This document shows positions 31,781 through 41,423 of a DNA stretch of 64,000 nt, piece by piece (position 1 is the first letter of the stretch; each line of letters begins with the position of its first letter). The stretch is from contig NZ_JAVKPH010000004.1 of assembly GCF_031432425.1 (NCBI RefSeq), positions 62,001 to 126,000 of the forward strand, given 5' to 3'. The DNA comes from Ruixingdingia sedimenti. GTDB taxonomy: Bacteria; Pseudomonadota; Alphaproteobacteria; Rhodobacterales; Rhodobacteraceae. The notes under the pieces were generated by a model. The model was not told the DNA's origin. It did not search any database and saw nothing but the letters and a program-made list of their open reading frames with translations. The position numbers and the translations under genes were made by a program.

Positions 31781-32704
31781 ATGGCGGGCGTGTCGGGCAA
31801 GGCATCCGCCAGAGTGGCAGTGTTGATGGGTGGCCCTTCGTCTGAACGCGAGGTGTCGCTGTCGTCCGGGCGTGGATGCGCCGCCGCTCTGCGCGAGGCG
31901 GGATATGAGGTGATCGAGGTCGATGCCGGCCCCGATCTGGCCGAACGCCTGCGTGCGATCGCCCCCGATGTGGCCTTCAACGCCCTTCATGGCCGGTGGG
32001 GCGAGGATGGCTGCGTGCAGGGCCTGCTGGAATGGCTGCGCATTCCCTATACGCATTCGGGCGTGCTGGCCTCGGCGCTCGCCATGGACAAGACCCGCGC
32101 GAAAGAGGTGCTGCGCGCCGCCGGCCTGCCGGTGGCGGCGGGGGTGATGGCGTCCGCGGCAGAGGTGCGCACCCGCCACGTCCTGCCGCCCCCCTATGTG
32201 GTCAAGCCGAACAACGAAGGGTCGTCGGTCGGCGTCTATATCGTGCATGACGCCGCGAACGCCCCCCCCGCGCTGTCCGCCGACATGCCCGACATGGTGA
32301 TGGTCGAGGCCTATGCCCCGGGGCGCGAACTGACGGTGACGGTGATGGGCGACCGCGCGCTCTGCGTCACCGACATCGTGACCGAGGGCTGGTACGACTA
32401 CGACGCCAAATACCGCCCCGGCGGATCGCACCATGTGCTGCCCGCCGACCTGCCGGCGGACATCACCGCCGCCTGTCTGGACATGGCGCTGCGCGCGCAT
32501 CGCGCGCTTGGTTGCGGGGGGCTGTCGCGCACCGATTTCCGGTGGGACGCGCCGCGCGGGCTGGACGGGCTGGTGGTGCTGGAACTGAACACCCAGCCGG
32601 GGATGACGCCCACGTCGCTGTCGCCCGAACAGGCGGCGCATTGCGGCATCGGCTTTCCCGAACTGGTGCGCTGGATGGTGGAGGACGCGCGTTGCGACCG
32701 CTGA
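31781..32704 (+). CDS. ddl: D-alanine--D-alanine ligase
   Basis: The product has 307 aa. This ATP-grasp enzyme makes D-Ala-D-Ala. Motifs: VLMGGPSSEREVSLSSG, HGRWGEDGCVQGLLE, PYTHSGVLASALAMDK, VKPNNEGSSVGVY, and the metal-binding LELNTQPGMTPTSLSPEQA. It overlaps ftsQ by 13 bp. Confidence 0.95.
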   Translation: MAGVSGKASARVAVLMGGPSSEREVSLSSGRGCAAALREAGYEVIEVDAGPDLAERLRAIAPDVAFNALHGRWGEDGCVQGLLEWLRIPYTHSGVLASALAMDKTRAKEVLRAAGLPVAAGVMASAAEVRTRHVLPPPYVVKPNNEGSSVGVYIVHDAANAPPALSADMPDMVMVEAYAPGRELTVTVMGDRALCVTDIVTEGWYDYDAKYRPGGSHHVLPADLPADITAACLDMALRAHRALGCGGLSRTDFRWDAPRGLDGLVVLELNTQPGMTPTSLSPEQAAHCGIGFPELVRWMVEDARCDR

Positions 32705-33606
32705 GGCAGACCCGGATAGAGCCCCCCCTGCGCCGCGATCCGGCCGCGCGCCGCGACCCCGCGCCCTCGCGGTGGGCCTACCGGATGCAGCGGCTGTGGC
32801 TGACGCCCTTGTTCCGCGTGCTGGTGCGGGTGGGTCTGCCGGCCTTCCTGATCGCCTTCTTCGGCGGCGTCTGGCTGGCCGATGCCGACCGGCGCGCCTC
32901 TTTCGCGGGCATGTTCACCGACATGCGCGACGCGATCCAGAGCCGGCCGGAGTTCATGGTGCGGCTGGTGGCCATCGAGGGCGCCTCGCCGGTGCTGGCC
33001 GAAAGCATCCGCCGCGCGCTGGCGCTCGACCTGCCGAAATCCTCGTTCGACATCGACATGGCGGCGGCGCATGCGCAGGTGACGGCCTTCGACGCCGTGA
33101 AGGCGGCGGATCTGCGCATCCAGCCGGGCGGGGTGTTGCAGGTCAACGTGACCGAACGCCTGCCCGCCGTGGTCTGGCGCAGCGCCGAGGGGCTGTGGCT
33201 GCTGGACGCCGAGGGCCACCGCGTCGCCGCGATCACCGCCCGCGCCCTGCGCGCCGACCTGCCGCTGATCACCGGGGAAGGGGCGGACCGGGCGGTGCCC
33301 GAGGCGCTGGCGCTGGTCGCCGCCGCGGGGCCCCTGCTGCCCCGCCTGCGCGGGCTGGTGCGGTTCGGCGAGCGGCGGTGGGACGTGGTGCTGGACCGCG
33401 ACCAGCGCCTTCTGCTGCCCGCCGCCAACCCCGTGCGCGCGCTGGAACGCGCCATCGCGCTGGATCAGGCGCAGGGCCTGCTGGCGCGCGATCTTGTCGC
33501 CATCGACCTGCGCCATGCACAGCGCCCCACGCTGCGTCTGACCCCGCGCGCCGCCGCCGAACTGCGCGGCGCCCCCATGGAAGAGACCGGAAAGGCCCGC
33601 CTATGA
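32692..33606 (+). CDS. ftsQ: Cell division protein FtsQ
   Basis: TTG 32692 is the best start: GGTGGAGG lies 7 nt upstream, inside ddl, and no ATG fits as well. The product has 304 aa with a basic cytoplasmic N-terminus and one membrane helix (VGLPAFLIAFFGGVWLA). A POTRA domain follows (VRLVAIEGASPVLAESIRRAL, then ERLPAVVWRS), then the FtsQ beta domain. It scaffolds the divisome. It overlaps ftsA by four bases. Confidence 0.92.
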   Translation: MRPLRQTRIEPPLRRDPAARRDPAPSRWAYRMQRLWLTPLFRVLVRVGLPAFLIAFFGGVWLADADRRASFAGMFTDMRDAIQSRPEFMVRLVAIEGASPVLAESIRRALALDLPKSSFDIDMAAAHAQVTAFDAVKAADLRIQPGGVLQVNVTERLPAVVWRSAEGLWLLDAEGHRVAAITARALRADLPLITGEGADRAVPEALALVAAAGPLLPRLRGLVRFGERRWDVVLDRDQRLLLPAANPVRALERAIALDQAQGLLARDLVAIDLRHAQRPTLRLTPRAAAELRGAPMEETGKARL

Positions 33607-34937
33607 CAGACTTGTACCAGTCCCAACGCGCGATGCGCCAGATGCGCAAGGCGGCGATGCAGCGCGGCGTCGTCGCGGTGCTCGATGTCGGGTCGTCCAA
33701 GATCGCCTGCCTGATCCTGCGCTTCGACGGGCCCGAGCGCAGCCATGCAGAGGACGGCGTGGGCCCGATGGCCGGGCAGTCGCAGTTCCATGTCATCGGC
33801 CGGGCCATCACCCGGTCGCGCGGCGTGCGCTTCGGCGAGGTCGATGCGATGCACGAAACCGAACGCGCCATCCGCACCGTGCTGCAATCGGCGCAAAAGA
33901 ACGCGGGCCAAAGGGTGGATCACGTCATCGCCTGCCTGTCGGGCGCGCGGCCGCGCAGCTATGGGCTGGCGGGCGAACACCATCTGGCCGACAGCGTGGT
34001 CACGGAACAGGACATCGCCCGCGTTCTGGCCGCCTGCGCCATGCCCGATCTGGGCGAGGGGCGCGAGGTGCTGCACGCCCATCCGGTCAACTTCGCGCTC
34101 GACCACCGTTCGGGCCTGTCGGACCCGCGCGGGCAGATCGGGCACCGGCTGACCTGCGACATGCACCTGCTGACGGTCGAGGCGACGGCGGTGGAATGCC
34201 TGCTGCATTGCCTCAAACGCTGCGATCTGGAGGTGGCGGGCATCGCCTCCTCGGCGTACGCCGCGGGGCTGGCGAGCCTGGTGGAGGATGAACAGGAACT
34301 CGGCGCCGCCTGCATCGACATGGGCGGCGGCGCGACCGGCATTTCCATCTTCATGAAGAAACACATGATCTTCGCCGACAGTGTGCGCATGGGCGGCGAT
34401 CACGTGACCTCGGACATCGCCAAGGGCCTTCAGGTATCCGAAACCGTGGCCGAACGGATCAAGACCATCCACGGCGGCGTGCACGCCACCGGCATGGACG
34501 ACCGCGAGCGGATCGAACTGGGCGGCGACAGCGGCGACTGGGAAAAGGACCGCCGGTCCATCAGCCGCACCGAACTGATCGGCATCATGCGTCCCCGCGT
34601 GGAAGAGATCCTCGAAGAGGTCCGCGTGCGGCTGGATGCGGCGGGGTTCGAACATCTTCCCAGCCAGCAGATCGTGCTGACGGGGGGGACGAGCCTCATT
34701 CCCGGGCTCGACGGGCTGGCGGCGCGGATCCTGGGCCAGCGGGTGCGGCTTGGGCGTCCGCTGCGGTTGCAGGGCCTGCCACAGGTGGCGACGGATGCGC
34801 CTTTCGCCAGCACGGTGGGGCTGTGCCTCTTTGCCGCGCATCCGCAGGACGAATGGTGGGATTTCGAGATCCCGGTGGAACGCTACCCGGCGCGGTCGCT
34901 CAAACGGGCCCTGCGCTGGTTCAAGGACAACTGGTAG
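33603..34937 (+). CDS. ftsA: Cell division protein FtsA
   Basis: The product has 444 aa. This actin-like ATPase tethers FtsZ to the membrane. GVVAVLDVGSSKIACLIL is the phosphate-1 motif, CIDMGGGATGISIF is phosphate-2 and LTGGTSLIPGLDGLA is the adenosine motif. The C-terminal SLKRALRWFKDNW is the amphipathic membrane-targeting helix. ATG 33603 overlaps the ftsQ stop. A 172-bp gap with a candidate promoter separates it from ftsZ. Confidence 0.96.
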   Translation: MTDLYQSQRAMRQMRKAAMQRGVVAVLDVGSSKIACLILRFDGPERSHAEDGVGPMAGQSQFHVIGRAITRSRGVRFGEVDAMHETERAIRTVLQSAQKNAGQRVDHVIACLSGARPRSYGLAGEHHLADSVVTEQDIARVLAACAMPDLGEGREVLHAHPVNFALDHRSGLSDPRGQIGHRLTCDMHLLTVEATAVECLLHCLKRCDLEVAGIASSAYAAGLASLVEDEQELGAACIDMGGGATGISIFMKKHMIFADSVRMGGDHVTSDIAKGLQVSETVAERIKTIHGGVHATGMDDRERIELGGDSGDWEKDRRSISRTELIGIMRPRVEEILEEVRVRLDAAGFEHLPSQQIVLTGGTSLIPGLDGLAARILGQRVRLGRPLRLQGLPQVATDAPFASTVGLCLFAAHPQDEWWDFEIPVERYPARSLKRALRWFKDNW

Positions 34938-35021
34938 ACGCAATATCCGGTAGGTTCGGCGAAATACCGCTGGTGCGTTCACGGTTTCCGCAATATTTGG
35001 GGGCGTCTTGTGTTTTTTTCG

Positions 35022-35049
35022 TGACGCAATGCGCCTCTGTGGATAGAAT
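35022..35049 (+). promoter_or_regulatory. Candidate promoter of ftsZ
   Basis: TGACGC (35022-35027), a 16-bp spacer and TAGAAT (35044-35049) lie about 60 bp before ftsZ. The ftsA-ftsZ gap also has two CGCAATAT octamers (around 34939 and 34990), possibly regulatory. Confidence 0.45.
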
Positions 35050-35109
35050 CGGGCGTAACTTGGGGCCGAAACACAGGGCCGGGGCAACCAGAGGCAGGCG
35101 GACAGAGCA

Positions 35110-36831
35110 ATGGCATTGAACTTCATCATGAATACCGGGTCCGACGATCTGAAACCCCGGATCACCGTTTTCGGCGTCGGCGGCGCGGGCGGCAACGCCG
35201 TCAACAACATGATCGACAAGCAGCTGGACGGGGTGGAGTTCGTCGTCGCCAACACCGATGCGCAGGCGTTGCAGCAAAGCCGCGCGGCGCACAAGGTGCA
35301 ACTGGGCGTCAAAGTGACCGAAGGGCTCGGCGCGGGCGCCAAGCCGGAAATCGGCGCCGCCGCGGCCGAAGAGTCGATCGAGACCATCATCGACCATCTG
35401 GCCGGCGCGCATATGTGTTTCATCACCGCCGGCATGGGCGGCGGCACCGGCACCGGCGCCGCGCCGATCATCGCGCAGGCGGCACGCGAACTGGGTGTGC
35501 TGACCGTGGGCGTGGTCACGAAACCCTTCCAGTTCGAGGGCTCCAAACGCATGCGGCAGGCCGAAGAGGGCGTTGAATCGCTCCAGAAGGTCGTCGACAC
35601 GCTGATCATCATCCCCAACCAGAACCTGTTCCGGCTGGCGAACGAACGCACCACCTTCACCGAAGCCTTCGCGATGGCCGACGACGTTCTGTATCAGGGC
35701 GTCAAGGGCGTGACCGACCTCATGGTGCGGCCGGGCCTCATCAACCTCGACTTCGCGGACGTGCGTTCGGTGATGGACGAGATGGGCAAGGCCATGATGG
35801 GCACCGGCGAGGCCGAGGGCGACGATCGCGCCAAGCAGGCCGCGCAGAAGGCCATCGCCAACCCGCTGCTGGATGAAATCAGCCTGCACGGCGCGCGCGG
35901 GGTGCTGATCAACATCACCGGCGGCTACGACCTGACCCTGTTCGAACTGGACGAGGCCGCGAACGAGATCCGCGAGAAGGTGGACCCCAACGCGAACATC
36001 ATCGTCGGCTCGACGCTCGACACGGAAATGGAAGGCCGCATCCGGGTGTCGGTGGTGGCCACCGGGATCGACGTCGCGGCGTCCGCGTCGCCGGCCGAAC
36101 CGCGCGCGGAACAGCGTCTGGCCGCCGCGGCCTCTGCCGTCCAGCGCCAGATGGCGCCCCCCGCGCCGCAGCCCCGCGTCGCGGCCCCCGCGCCGGTGCA
36201 GCAGCAGCCCGCGCCCGCACCGCAACCCGCGCCCCAGCCGGTGCAGCACCAACCGCAGGCCGCCGCCCCGCGCCCGGCCCCCGCGCCGCAGCCGCAGCCG
36301 GCGGACCTTTTCGCCGCGCACGATCCCCTTGCGCCGCTGGAAGAGGAATTCCTGCCCGAACTGATCGACGACCTGGACGCGGGCGACCTGCCGCCCCCCG
36401 CCTATCGCCCGCAGCCGCAGGCCGCCCACCAGCCCCGCCCTGTCCCGAACGCCGAGATCGAGCGCGAGGCCGCAGCCTTCGTCGCCCCGCAGCGCCGCCC
36501 CGCCGGCACCCCCTCGCCCGAGGCGATGGACCGGCTGCGCGCTGCCGTGAACAAGAACCCCGGCATGCGCCAGGGCACGCCCGCACCCGCGCAGCACGCG
36601 CCGCAGCACCAGCCCGCCGCCGCCCGCGGCGGCGTGGCAGAGGAACGCCCGCGCTTCGGGCTCGGCTCGCTCATCAACCGCATGGCGGGCCATATCGCGG
36701 AACCCGAACGGGGCGCCGCCCCGGCACCGGCCCCGCGCCACCAGCCGCCGGTAACGCAATACGACGACGAACAGGATCACGAACAAGACCGGATCGACGT
36801 TCCGGCCTTCCTCCGCCGTCAGGCGAACTGA
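35110..36831 (+). CDS. ftsZ: Cell division GTPase FtsZ
   Basis: The product has 573 aa, long for FtsZ because of the linker. The tubulin-like core starts at ITVFGVGGAGGNAVNNMI. The GTP signature GGGTGTG is at residues 110-116. The catalytic T7 region is in VRPGLINLDFADVRSVM. From about residue 330 to 555 the sequence is an intrinsically disordered Pro/Gln/Ala-rich linker. The protein ends in DRIDVPAFLRRQAN, the conserved FtsA-binding peptide. A strong terminator follows. Confidence 0.97.
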   Translation: MALNFIMNTGSDDLKPRITVFGVGGAGGNAVNNMIDKQLDGVEFVVANTDAQALQQSRAAHKVQLGVKVTEGLGAGAKPEIGAAAAEESIETIIDHLAGAHMCFITAGMGGGTGTGAAPIIAQAARELGVLTVGVVTKPFQFEGSKRMRQAEEGVESLQKVVDTLIIIPNQNLFRLANERTTFTEAFAMADDVLYQGVKGVTDLMVRPGLINLDFADVRSVMDEMGKAMMGTGEAEGDDRAKQAAQKAIANPLLDEISLHGARGVLINITGGYDLTLFELDEAANEIREKVDPNANIIVGSTLDTEMEGRIRVSVVATGIDVAASASPAEPRAEQRLAAAASAVQRQMAPPAPQPRVAAPAPVQQQPAPAPQPAPQPVQHQPQAAAPRPAPAPQPQPADLFAAHDPLAPLEEEFLPELIDDLDAGDLPPPAYRPQPQAAHQPRPVPNAEIEREAAAFVAPQRRPAGTPSPEAMDRLRAAVNKNPGMRQGTPAPAQHAPQHQPAAARGGVAEERPRFGLGSLINRMAGHIAEPERGAAPAPAPRHQPPVTQYDDEQDHEQDRIDVPAFLRRQAN

Positions 36832-36854
36832 TCCCCGCGTTAACGTGGGTAAAG

Positions 36855-36876
36855 GCCGGGCTTGCCCGGCTTTTTT
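36855..36876 (+). terminator. Rho-independent terminator after ftsZ
   Basis: The GCCGGGC-TT-GCCCGGC stem is directly followed by TTTTTTCTTTT. It starts 23 bp after the ftsZ stop and marks the end of the dcw transcript. Confidence 0.9.
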
Positions 36877-36892
36877 CTTTTCTGTCAAAGGG

Positions 36893-36922
36893 TTGCACCT
36901 TGCTGCCATCCCCCTGTTACAC
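36893..36922 (+). promoter_or_regulatory. Candidate promoter of lpxC
   Basis: TTGCAC (36893-36898), an 18-bp spacer and TTACAC (36917-36922) lie about 95 bp before lpxC and just after the ftsZ terminator. A separate promoter is needed there, given the terminator. Confidence 0.4.
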
Positions 36923-37014
36923 AGCGTTGCAATCTGTGAGTTGAGATATGGGCCCCGTGAAACTACCTCGTTCCTGCGGGTCCGGGGGGACCTGTCAGGT
37001 AAAGAGGTTCTGAC

Positions 37015-37929
37015 GTGCAGAATACCTTGTCAGCAGCGGTCACATTCGAGGGGGTCGGCCTTCATTCCGGCGCCCCGGTGCGCATGACGGTGCATCCTGC
37101 GCCCGCCGATCACGGCATCCGCTTCGTCCGCACCGATCTCGGCGGGGCCGAGATCCCGGCGCGGTGGGATGTGGTGGTCCCGTCGAAGCTCTGCACCCTC
37201 GTCGGCGCGGCGGACGGGCCTTCGGTGTCCACCATCGAACATGTGATGGCCGCGCTTGCCGGCTGCGGCATCCACAACGCGCGCATCGCCATCGACGGGC
37301 CCGAGGTGCCGATCCTCGACGGCAGCGCCGAACCCTTCGTCAAGGGCTTCATCGAAACCGGCGTCGTGGGGCAGGGCGTGCCCGTCCGCGCGCTGCGCAT
37401 CCTCGCCCCCGTCGAGGTGCGCGAGGGCGAGGCCTGGGCCCGCCTGGAACCCGCCGGCATGCTGGAAATCGACTTCCGCATCGACTTTGCCGACCGGGTG
37501 ATCGGCCGGCAGGAAAAGCGGCTGAACATGTCCAACGGCGCCTTCGTGCGCGAACTGTCCGACAGCCGGACCTTCGTGCGCAACGCCGATGTCGAGGCGC
37601 TGCGCGCCAATGGCCTCGCCCTTGGCGGCACGCTGGAAAACGCCGTGGTGGTCGAGGGCGAACGGGTGCTGAGCCCGGGCGGCCTGCGCCATGCCGACGA
37701 ACCCGTGCGCCACAAGATGCTGGACGCGCTTGGCGATCTGGCGCTGGCGGGGGGGCCGATCCTCGGCCGCTATACCGGCTCGCGCGCGGGCCATGCGCTG
37801 ACCAACCGGCTGCTGCGGGCGCTGTTCGCGCAGCCCGGCGCCTGGGAATGGGTCGATTGCGGGTTTTCCACCGGCCGCAAACTGCCCGGCGCCGGCGTCA
37901 CCCGCGCCGACCTGCGCGCCGCGGGCTGA
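37015..37929 (+). CDS. lpxC: UDP-3-O-acyl-N-acetylglucosamine deacetylase
   Basis: The product has 304 aa from a GTG start with AAAGAGG upstream. It catalyses the committed step of lipid A synthesis. TFEGVGLHSGAPV opens the protein. The zinc ligands are H76 in STIEHVMAAL and the HKMLDALGDLALAG motif. FVRELSDSRTF is the hydrophobic-passage loop region. The order ftsZ-lpxC-bamD-recN is standard for the group. Confidence 0.96.
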   Translation: MQNTLSAAVTFEGVGLHSGAPVRMTVHPAPADHGIRFVRTDLGGAEIPARWDVVVPSKLCTLVGAADGPSVSTIEHVMAALAGCGIHNARIAIDGPEVPILDGSAEPFVKGFIETGVVGQGVPVRALRILAPVEVREGEAWARLEPAGMLEIDFRIDFADRVIGRQEKRLNMSNGAFVRELSDSRTFVRNADVEALRANGLALGGTLENAVVVEGERVLSPGGLRHADEPVRHKMLDALGDLALAGGPILGRYTGSRAGHALTNRLLRALFAQPGAWEWVDCGFSTGRKLPGAGVTRADLRAAG

Positions 37930-38058
37930 CCGCCCGCGCGAAAGGCGTTTTGCGCCCCGGATTTTTCTGTGCTAACGAAACGGCAGCAAAGGCGGTGCAG
38001 GCCCCGGCGGGGACCCAAGCCCCGCCGATCCGGGGCCGTAGGCAGGAGCAGGCAGGAC

Positions 38059-38901
38059 ATGACGGGCGGCAGGACAGCGGCGGGGCGGATCGGCATGGTG
38101 CTGGCGCTCGCCATTCTCGCGGGCTGTAGCACGCAGAAGGAACGCCAGGCCGCGCTGGAAACCCTGTCTGCCGAGGAAATCTACCAGCTTGGCGAGAACG
38201 CGCTGGAAACCCGCCCGCGGCGCGAGGATGCGTCGAACTATTTCGCCGAGGTCGAACGGCTCTATCCCTATTCTGCCTGGGCCAAGCGCGCGCTGATCAT
38301 GCAGACCTATGCGCTGCACAAGCGCAAGGCCTATGAAGAGGCGCGCGGCGCGGCGCAACGTTTCCTCGACCTTTACCCGGGCGACGAGGACGCGGCCTAT
38401 GCCCAGTATCTGCTGGCGATTTCATACTACGACCAGATCGAGGATGTGGGCCGCGACCAGGGCCTGACCTTCCAGGCGTTGCAGGCCCTGCGCGATGTGA
38501 TCGAACGCTATCCCGACAGCGAATATGCGCGATCCGCGATCCTCAAGTTCGACCTCGCCTTCGACCATCTGGCCGGCAAGGAAATGGAGATCGGCCGCTA
38601 TTACCTGCGGCGCGGCCATTACACCTCGGCGATCAACCGCTTCCGCATCGTGGTGCAGGAATTCCAGAGCACGACCCACACCGCCGAGGCGCTGCACCGG
38701 CTGGTCGAGGCGTATCTGGCGCTCGGCCTGACGGAAGAGGCGCGCACCGCCGCCGCGATCCTGGGCCACAACTACCGCTCCAGCCCGTTCTACGACGACA
38801 GCCACCGCCTGCTGACCGGGCGCGGCCTGTCGCCCGAGGCGGTGGGCGACAGCTGGCTGCGGCAGGTCTACCGGCAGACGCTGCGCGGCGAATGGCTGTG
38901 A
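38059..38901 (+). CDS. bamD: Outer membrane assembly lipoprotein BamD
   Basis: The product has 280 aa with a lipoprotein signal ending LAGCS (C23). TPR repeats follow: EIYQLGENALE, YFAEVERLYPYSAWAKRALIMQTYALHK, FLDLYPGDEDAAYAQYLLAISYYDQI and LRDVIERYPDSEYARSA. It is an essential part of the BAM complex. The 129-bp leader after lpxC can fold into a large GC hairpin (38000-38038), which might modulate its expression. Confidence 0.95.
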   Translation: MTGGRTAAGRIGMVLALAILAGCSTQKERQAALETLSAEEIYQLGENALETRPRREDASNYFAEVERLYPYSAWAKRALIMQTYALHKRKAYEEARGAAQRFLDLYPGDEDAAYAQYLLAISYYDQIEDVGRDQGLTFQALQALRDVIERYPDSEYARSAILKFDLAFDHLAGKEMEIGRYYLRRGHYTSAINRFRIVVQEFQSTTHTAEALHRLVEAYLALGLTEEARTAAAILGHNYRSSPFYDDSHRLLTGRGLSPEAVGDSWLRQVYRQTLRGEWL

Positions 38902-38931
38902 CCGGGGCGGGCCGCGCGACCGGGTGATGCC

Positions 38932-40581
38932 ATGCTGCGCACGCTGAGCATCCGCGACATGCTGCTGATCGACCGGCTGGAACTCGACTTCCACCCCGGG
39001 CTCAACGTGCTGACCGGGGAAACCGGGGCGGGCAAGTCGATCCTGCTGGACTGTCTGGGATTCGTGCTCGGCTGGCGGGGCAGGGCGGATCTGGCGCGCG
39101 CGGGCGCCGCGCAGGGCGAGGTGACGGCCGTGTTCGACCTGCCCCCCGGCCATGCCGCCCGCGCGGTGCTGGCAGAAGCCGGGATCGAGGCCGAGGACGA
39201 ATTGATCCTGCGCCGCATCGCCAGCGCCGAGGGGCGCAAGACCGCCTGGGTCAACGACCGCCGGGCGGGGGCAGAGGTGCTGCGCGCGCTGTCGGATGTG
39301 CTGGTGGAACTGCACGGCCAACAGGACGACCGCGGGTTGCTGAACCCCCGCGGCCATCGCGCGTTGCTGGATGCCTTTGCCGGGGCGGGCCCGGCGCTGG
39401 CCGCCACCCGCGCCGCCTGGCGCGCGCAATCCGCCGCCCGCGCCGCGCTGGCCGGGGCAGAGGCGCAGATCGCCGCCGCCCGCGCCGAAGAGGAATATCT
39501 GCGCCACGCGGTGGGCGAACTCGACAGGCTCGACCCGCAGCCGGGCGAGGAAGCAGCCCTCGACATCCGCCGCCGCCAGATGCAGGGCGCGGCGCGCATC
39601 CGCGAGGATGTGGCCCGGGCGGCGCAGGCGCTGTCGGATCAGGGGGCCGAGGCGCTGATGACCGATGCCCGCCGCTGGCTGGAAGGCGCCGCCGACCGCG
39701 CCGAGGGCGCGCTGGAGCCGCCGCTGGCCGCCCTGGGACGTGCACTTGTCGAACTTTCCGATGCGCAGGCGGGGGTGGAATCCGCCCTCGACTTGCTGGA
39801 TTTCGACCCCGCCGCGCTGGAGGCCGCCGAGGAACGCCTGTTCGCCATCCGTGCCGCCGCGCGCAAGCATCAGGTCGCGCCCGACGATCTGGGCGGCTTT
39901 GCCGAGGGGCTGCGGGCGCGGCTGCGGGCGCTGGATGCGGGGGTCGAGGGGCTGGCGGATCTGGAACGCGACCTGAACCGCGCCGAGGCCGCCTATGCCG
40001 AGGCTGCCGCCGCCCTCACCGCGCTGCGGACAGAGGCGGCGGGGCGGCTGGATGCCGCGATGGCCGTCGAACTGCCGCCCCTGAAGCTCGACCGCGCGCG
40101 GTTCGAGACGGCGGTGAGCCCGGGCGAACCGGGGCCCGAGGGCGCGGATGCGGTGGCCTTCACCGTGGCCACCAACCCCGGCGCGCCCGCCGGGGCGCTG
40201 GACCGCATCGCCTCGGGGGGCGAGCTGTCGCGGTTCCTGCTGGCGCTGAAGGTCTGCCTGACGCAGGGCACCACCGGGCTGACGCTGATCTTCGACGAAA
40301 TCGACCGCGGCGTGGGCGGGGCCACCGCCGATGCGGTGGGCCGGCGGCTGCGCGCGCTTGGCGACGGGGCGCAGGTGCTGGTGGTGACGCACAGCCCGCA
40401 GGTGGCCGCACTCGGCGCGCATCACTGGCGGGTGGAAAAGCGCGTGGCGGGCGAGGTCACGACCTCGACCGTGATCACGCTCGACGCACAGGCGCGGGTG
40501 GACGAGGTGGCGCGGATGATTTCCGGCGATACGGTGACAGAAGCCGCGCGCGAGGCCGCCCGCGCCCTGCTGGCGGGCTGA
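38932..40581 (+). CDS. recN: DNA repair ATPase RecN
   Basis: The product has 549 aa. This SMC-like protein works in double-strand break repair. Walker A GETGAGKS is at residues 29-36. Long coiled coils flank a short hinge in the middle. The C-terminal ABC signature FLLALKVCL region, LTLIFDEIDRGVGG (Walker B) and VLVVTHSPQVAALG are intact. It is followed convergently by tpiA. The ligA gene, often next in related genomes, is not here. Confidence 0.95.
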   Translation: MLRTLSIRDMLLIDRLELDFHPGLNVLTGETGAGKSILLDCLGFVLGWRGRADLARAGAAQGEVTAVFDLPPGHAARAVLAEAGIEAEDELILRRIASAEGRKTAWVNDRRAGAEVLRALSDVLVELHGQQDDRGLLNPRGHRALLDAFAGAGPALAATRAAWRAQSAARAALAGAEAQIAAARAEEEYLRHAVGELDRLDPQPGEEAALDIRRRQMQGAARIREDVARAAQALSDQGAEALMTDARRWLEGAADRAEGALEPPLAALGRALVELSDAQAGVESALDLLDFDPAALEAAEERLFAIRAAARKHQVAPDDLGGFAEGLRARLRALDAGVEGLADLERDLNRAEAAYAEAAAALTALRTEAAGRLDAAMAVELPPLKLDRARFETAVSPGEPGPEGADAVAFTVATNPGAPAGALDRIASGGELSRFLLALKVCLTQGTTGLTLIFDEIDRGVGGATADAVGRRLRALGDGAQVLVVTHSPQVAALGAHHWRVEKRVAGEVTTSTVITLDAQARVDEVARMISGDTVTEAAREAARALLAG

Positions 40582-40587
40582 CGCGCC

Positions 40588-41337
40588 TCAGGCCGCCGCC
40601 AGCGCCGCGATGATCGCCCCGAATTCGGCCGCCTTCAGCGAGGCGCCGCCCACCAGCGCGCCATCGACTTCCCGAAGTGCAAAGATCGCCGCCGCGTTGC
40701 CGGGCTTGACCGACCCGCCGTAAAGCAGCCGCACCGCCTGCGCCCCGGGGCCGAGCCGCCCCGCCAGATGCGCGCGCAGATGGGCGTGGACCTCGGCGAT
40801 CTGGTCCGGCGTGGGCGTGCGGCCGCTGCCGATGGCCCAGACGGGCTCATAGGCCACCACCAGCCGCCCCGCCGGCAATCCGTCGGGGATCGCGCCCCGC
40901 GCCTGCCTGTCGATCACCGCCAGCGTTTCGCCCGCGTCCCTTTCGGCCGCGGTCTCGCCCAGGCAGATCACCGGCACCAGCCCCGCCGCCACCGCCGCAC
41001 GCGCCTTGGCGGCGATCTGTGCATCGGACTCGCCATGATCGGCGCGGCGTTCGGAATGACCGAGGATCACATGGCTCGCCCCCGCCTCGGCCAGCATGGC
41101 GGCGGAAATGTCGCCGGTATGCGCGCCCGCGGGTTCGGCATGGCAATCCTGCCCGCCGATGGCGATCCGCCCGCCCGCCGCCTGCGCCATGCGGTGGATC
41201 AGCGTCGCCGGCGGGCAGATCAGCACCTCGGGCCCCGCGCCCTGGGCGGGCAGGGCGGCGATCAGCGCCGCGACCTCGGCCAGATCGGCCCCCGTGCCAT
41301 GCATCTTCCAGTTTCCGGCGGCAAGCTTGCGGCGCAT
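40588..41337 (-). CDS. tpiA: Triosephosphate isomerase
   Basis: The product has 249 aa. It interconverts DHAP and glyceraldehyde-3-phosphate. The catalytic residues are visible: Lys in AAGNWKMHG, His in ILGHSERR and Glu in VAYEPVWAIG. The phosphate loop LLYGGSVKPGNA is present. Start 41337 has AGAGGGGATC upstream. A longer upstream start (41376) has no support. Confidence 0.97.
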   Translation of the reverse strand: MRRKLAAGNWKMHGTGADLAEVAALIAALPAQGAGPEVLICPPATLIHRMAQAAGGRIAIGGQDCHAEPAGAHTGDISAAMLAEAGASHVILGHSERRADHGESDAQIAAKARAAVAAGLVPVICLGETAAERDAGETLAVIDRQARGAIPDGLPAGRLVVAYEPVWAIGSGRTPTPDQIAEVHAHLRAHLAGRLGPGAQAVRLLYGGSVKPGNAAAIFALREVDGALVGGASLKAAEFGAIIAALAAA

Positions 41338-41423
41338 GCAGATCCCCTCTGTCAAACCGCGACAGGCATAGAGCATCGGCGCGCGAAGGGAAACCCGCCG
41401 GGGGGCATCGCGGGCGCAGAGCG

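Noticed and set aside
36839..36853. Possible CtrA site (GTTAACGTGGGTAA) after ftsZ
   Set aside because: It does not match TTAA-N7-TTAA and lies next to the ftsZ terminator, not at a clear promoter.
37980..38058. GC-rich hairpin in the bamD leader as a riboswitch
   Set aside because: It is a simple bulged hairpin with no aptamer-like conserved core recognisable; noted only within the bamD entry.
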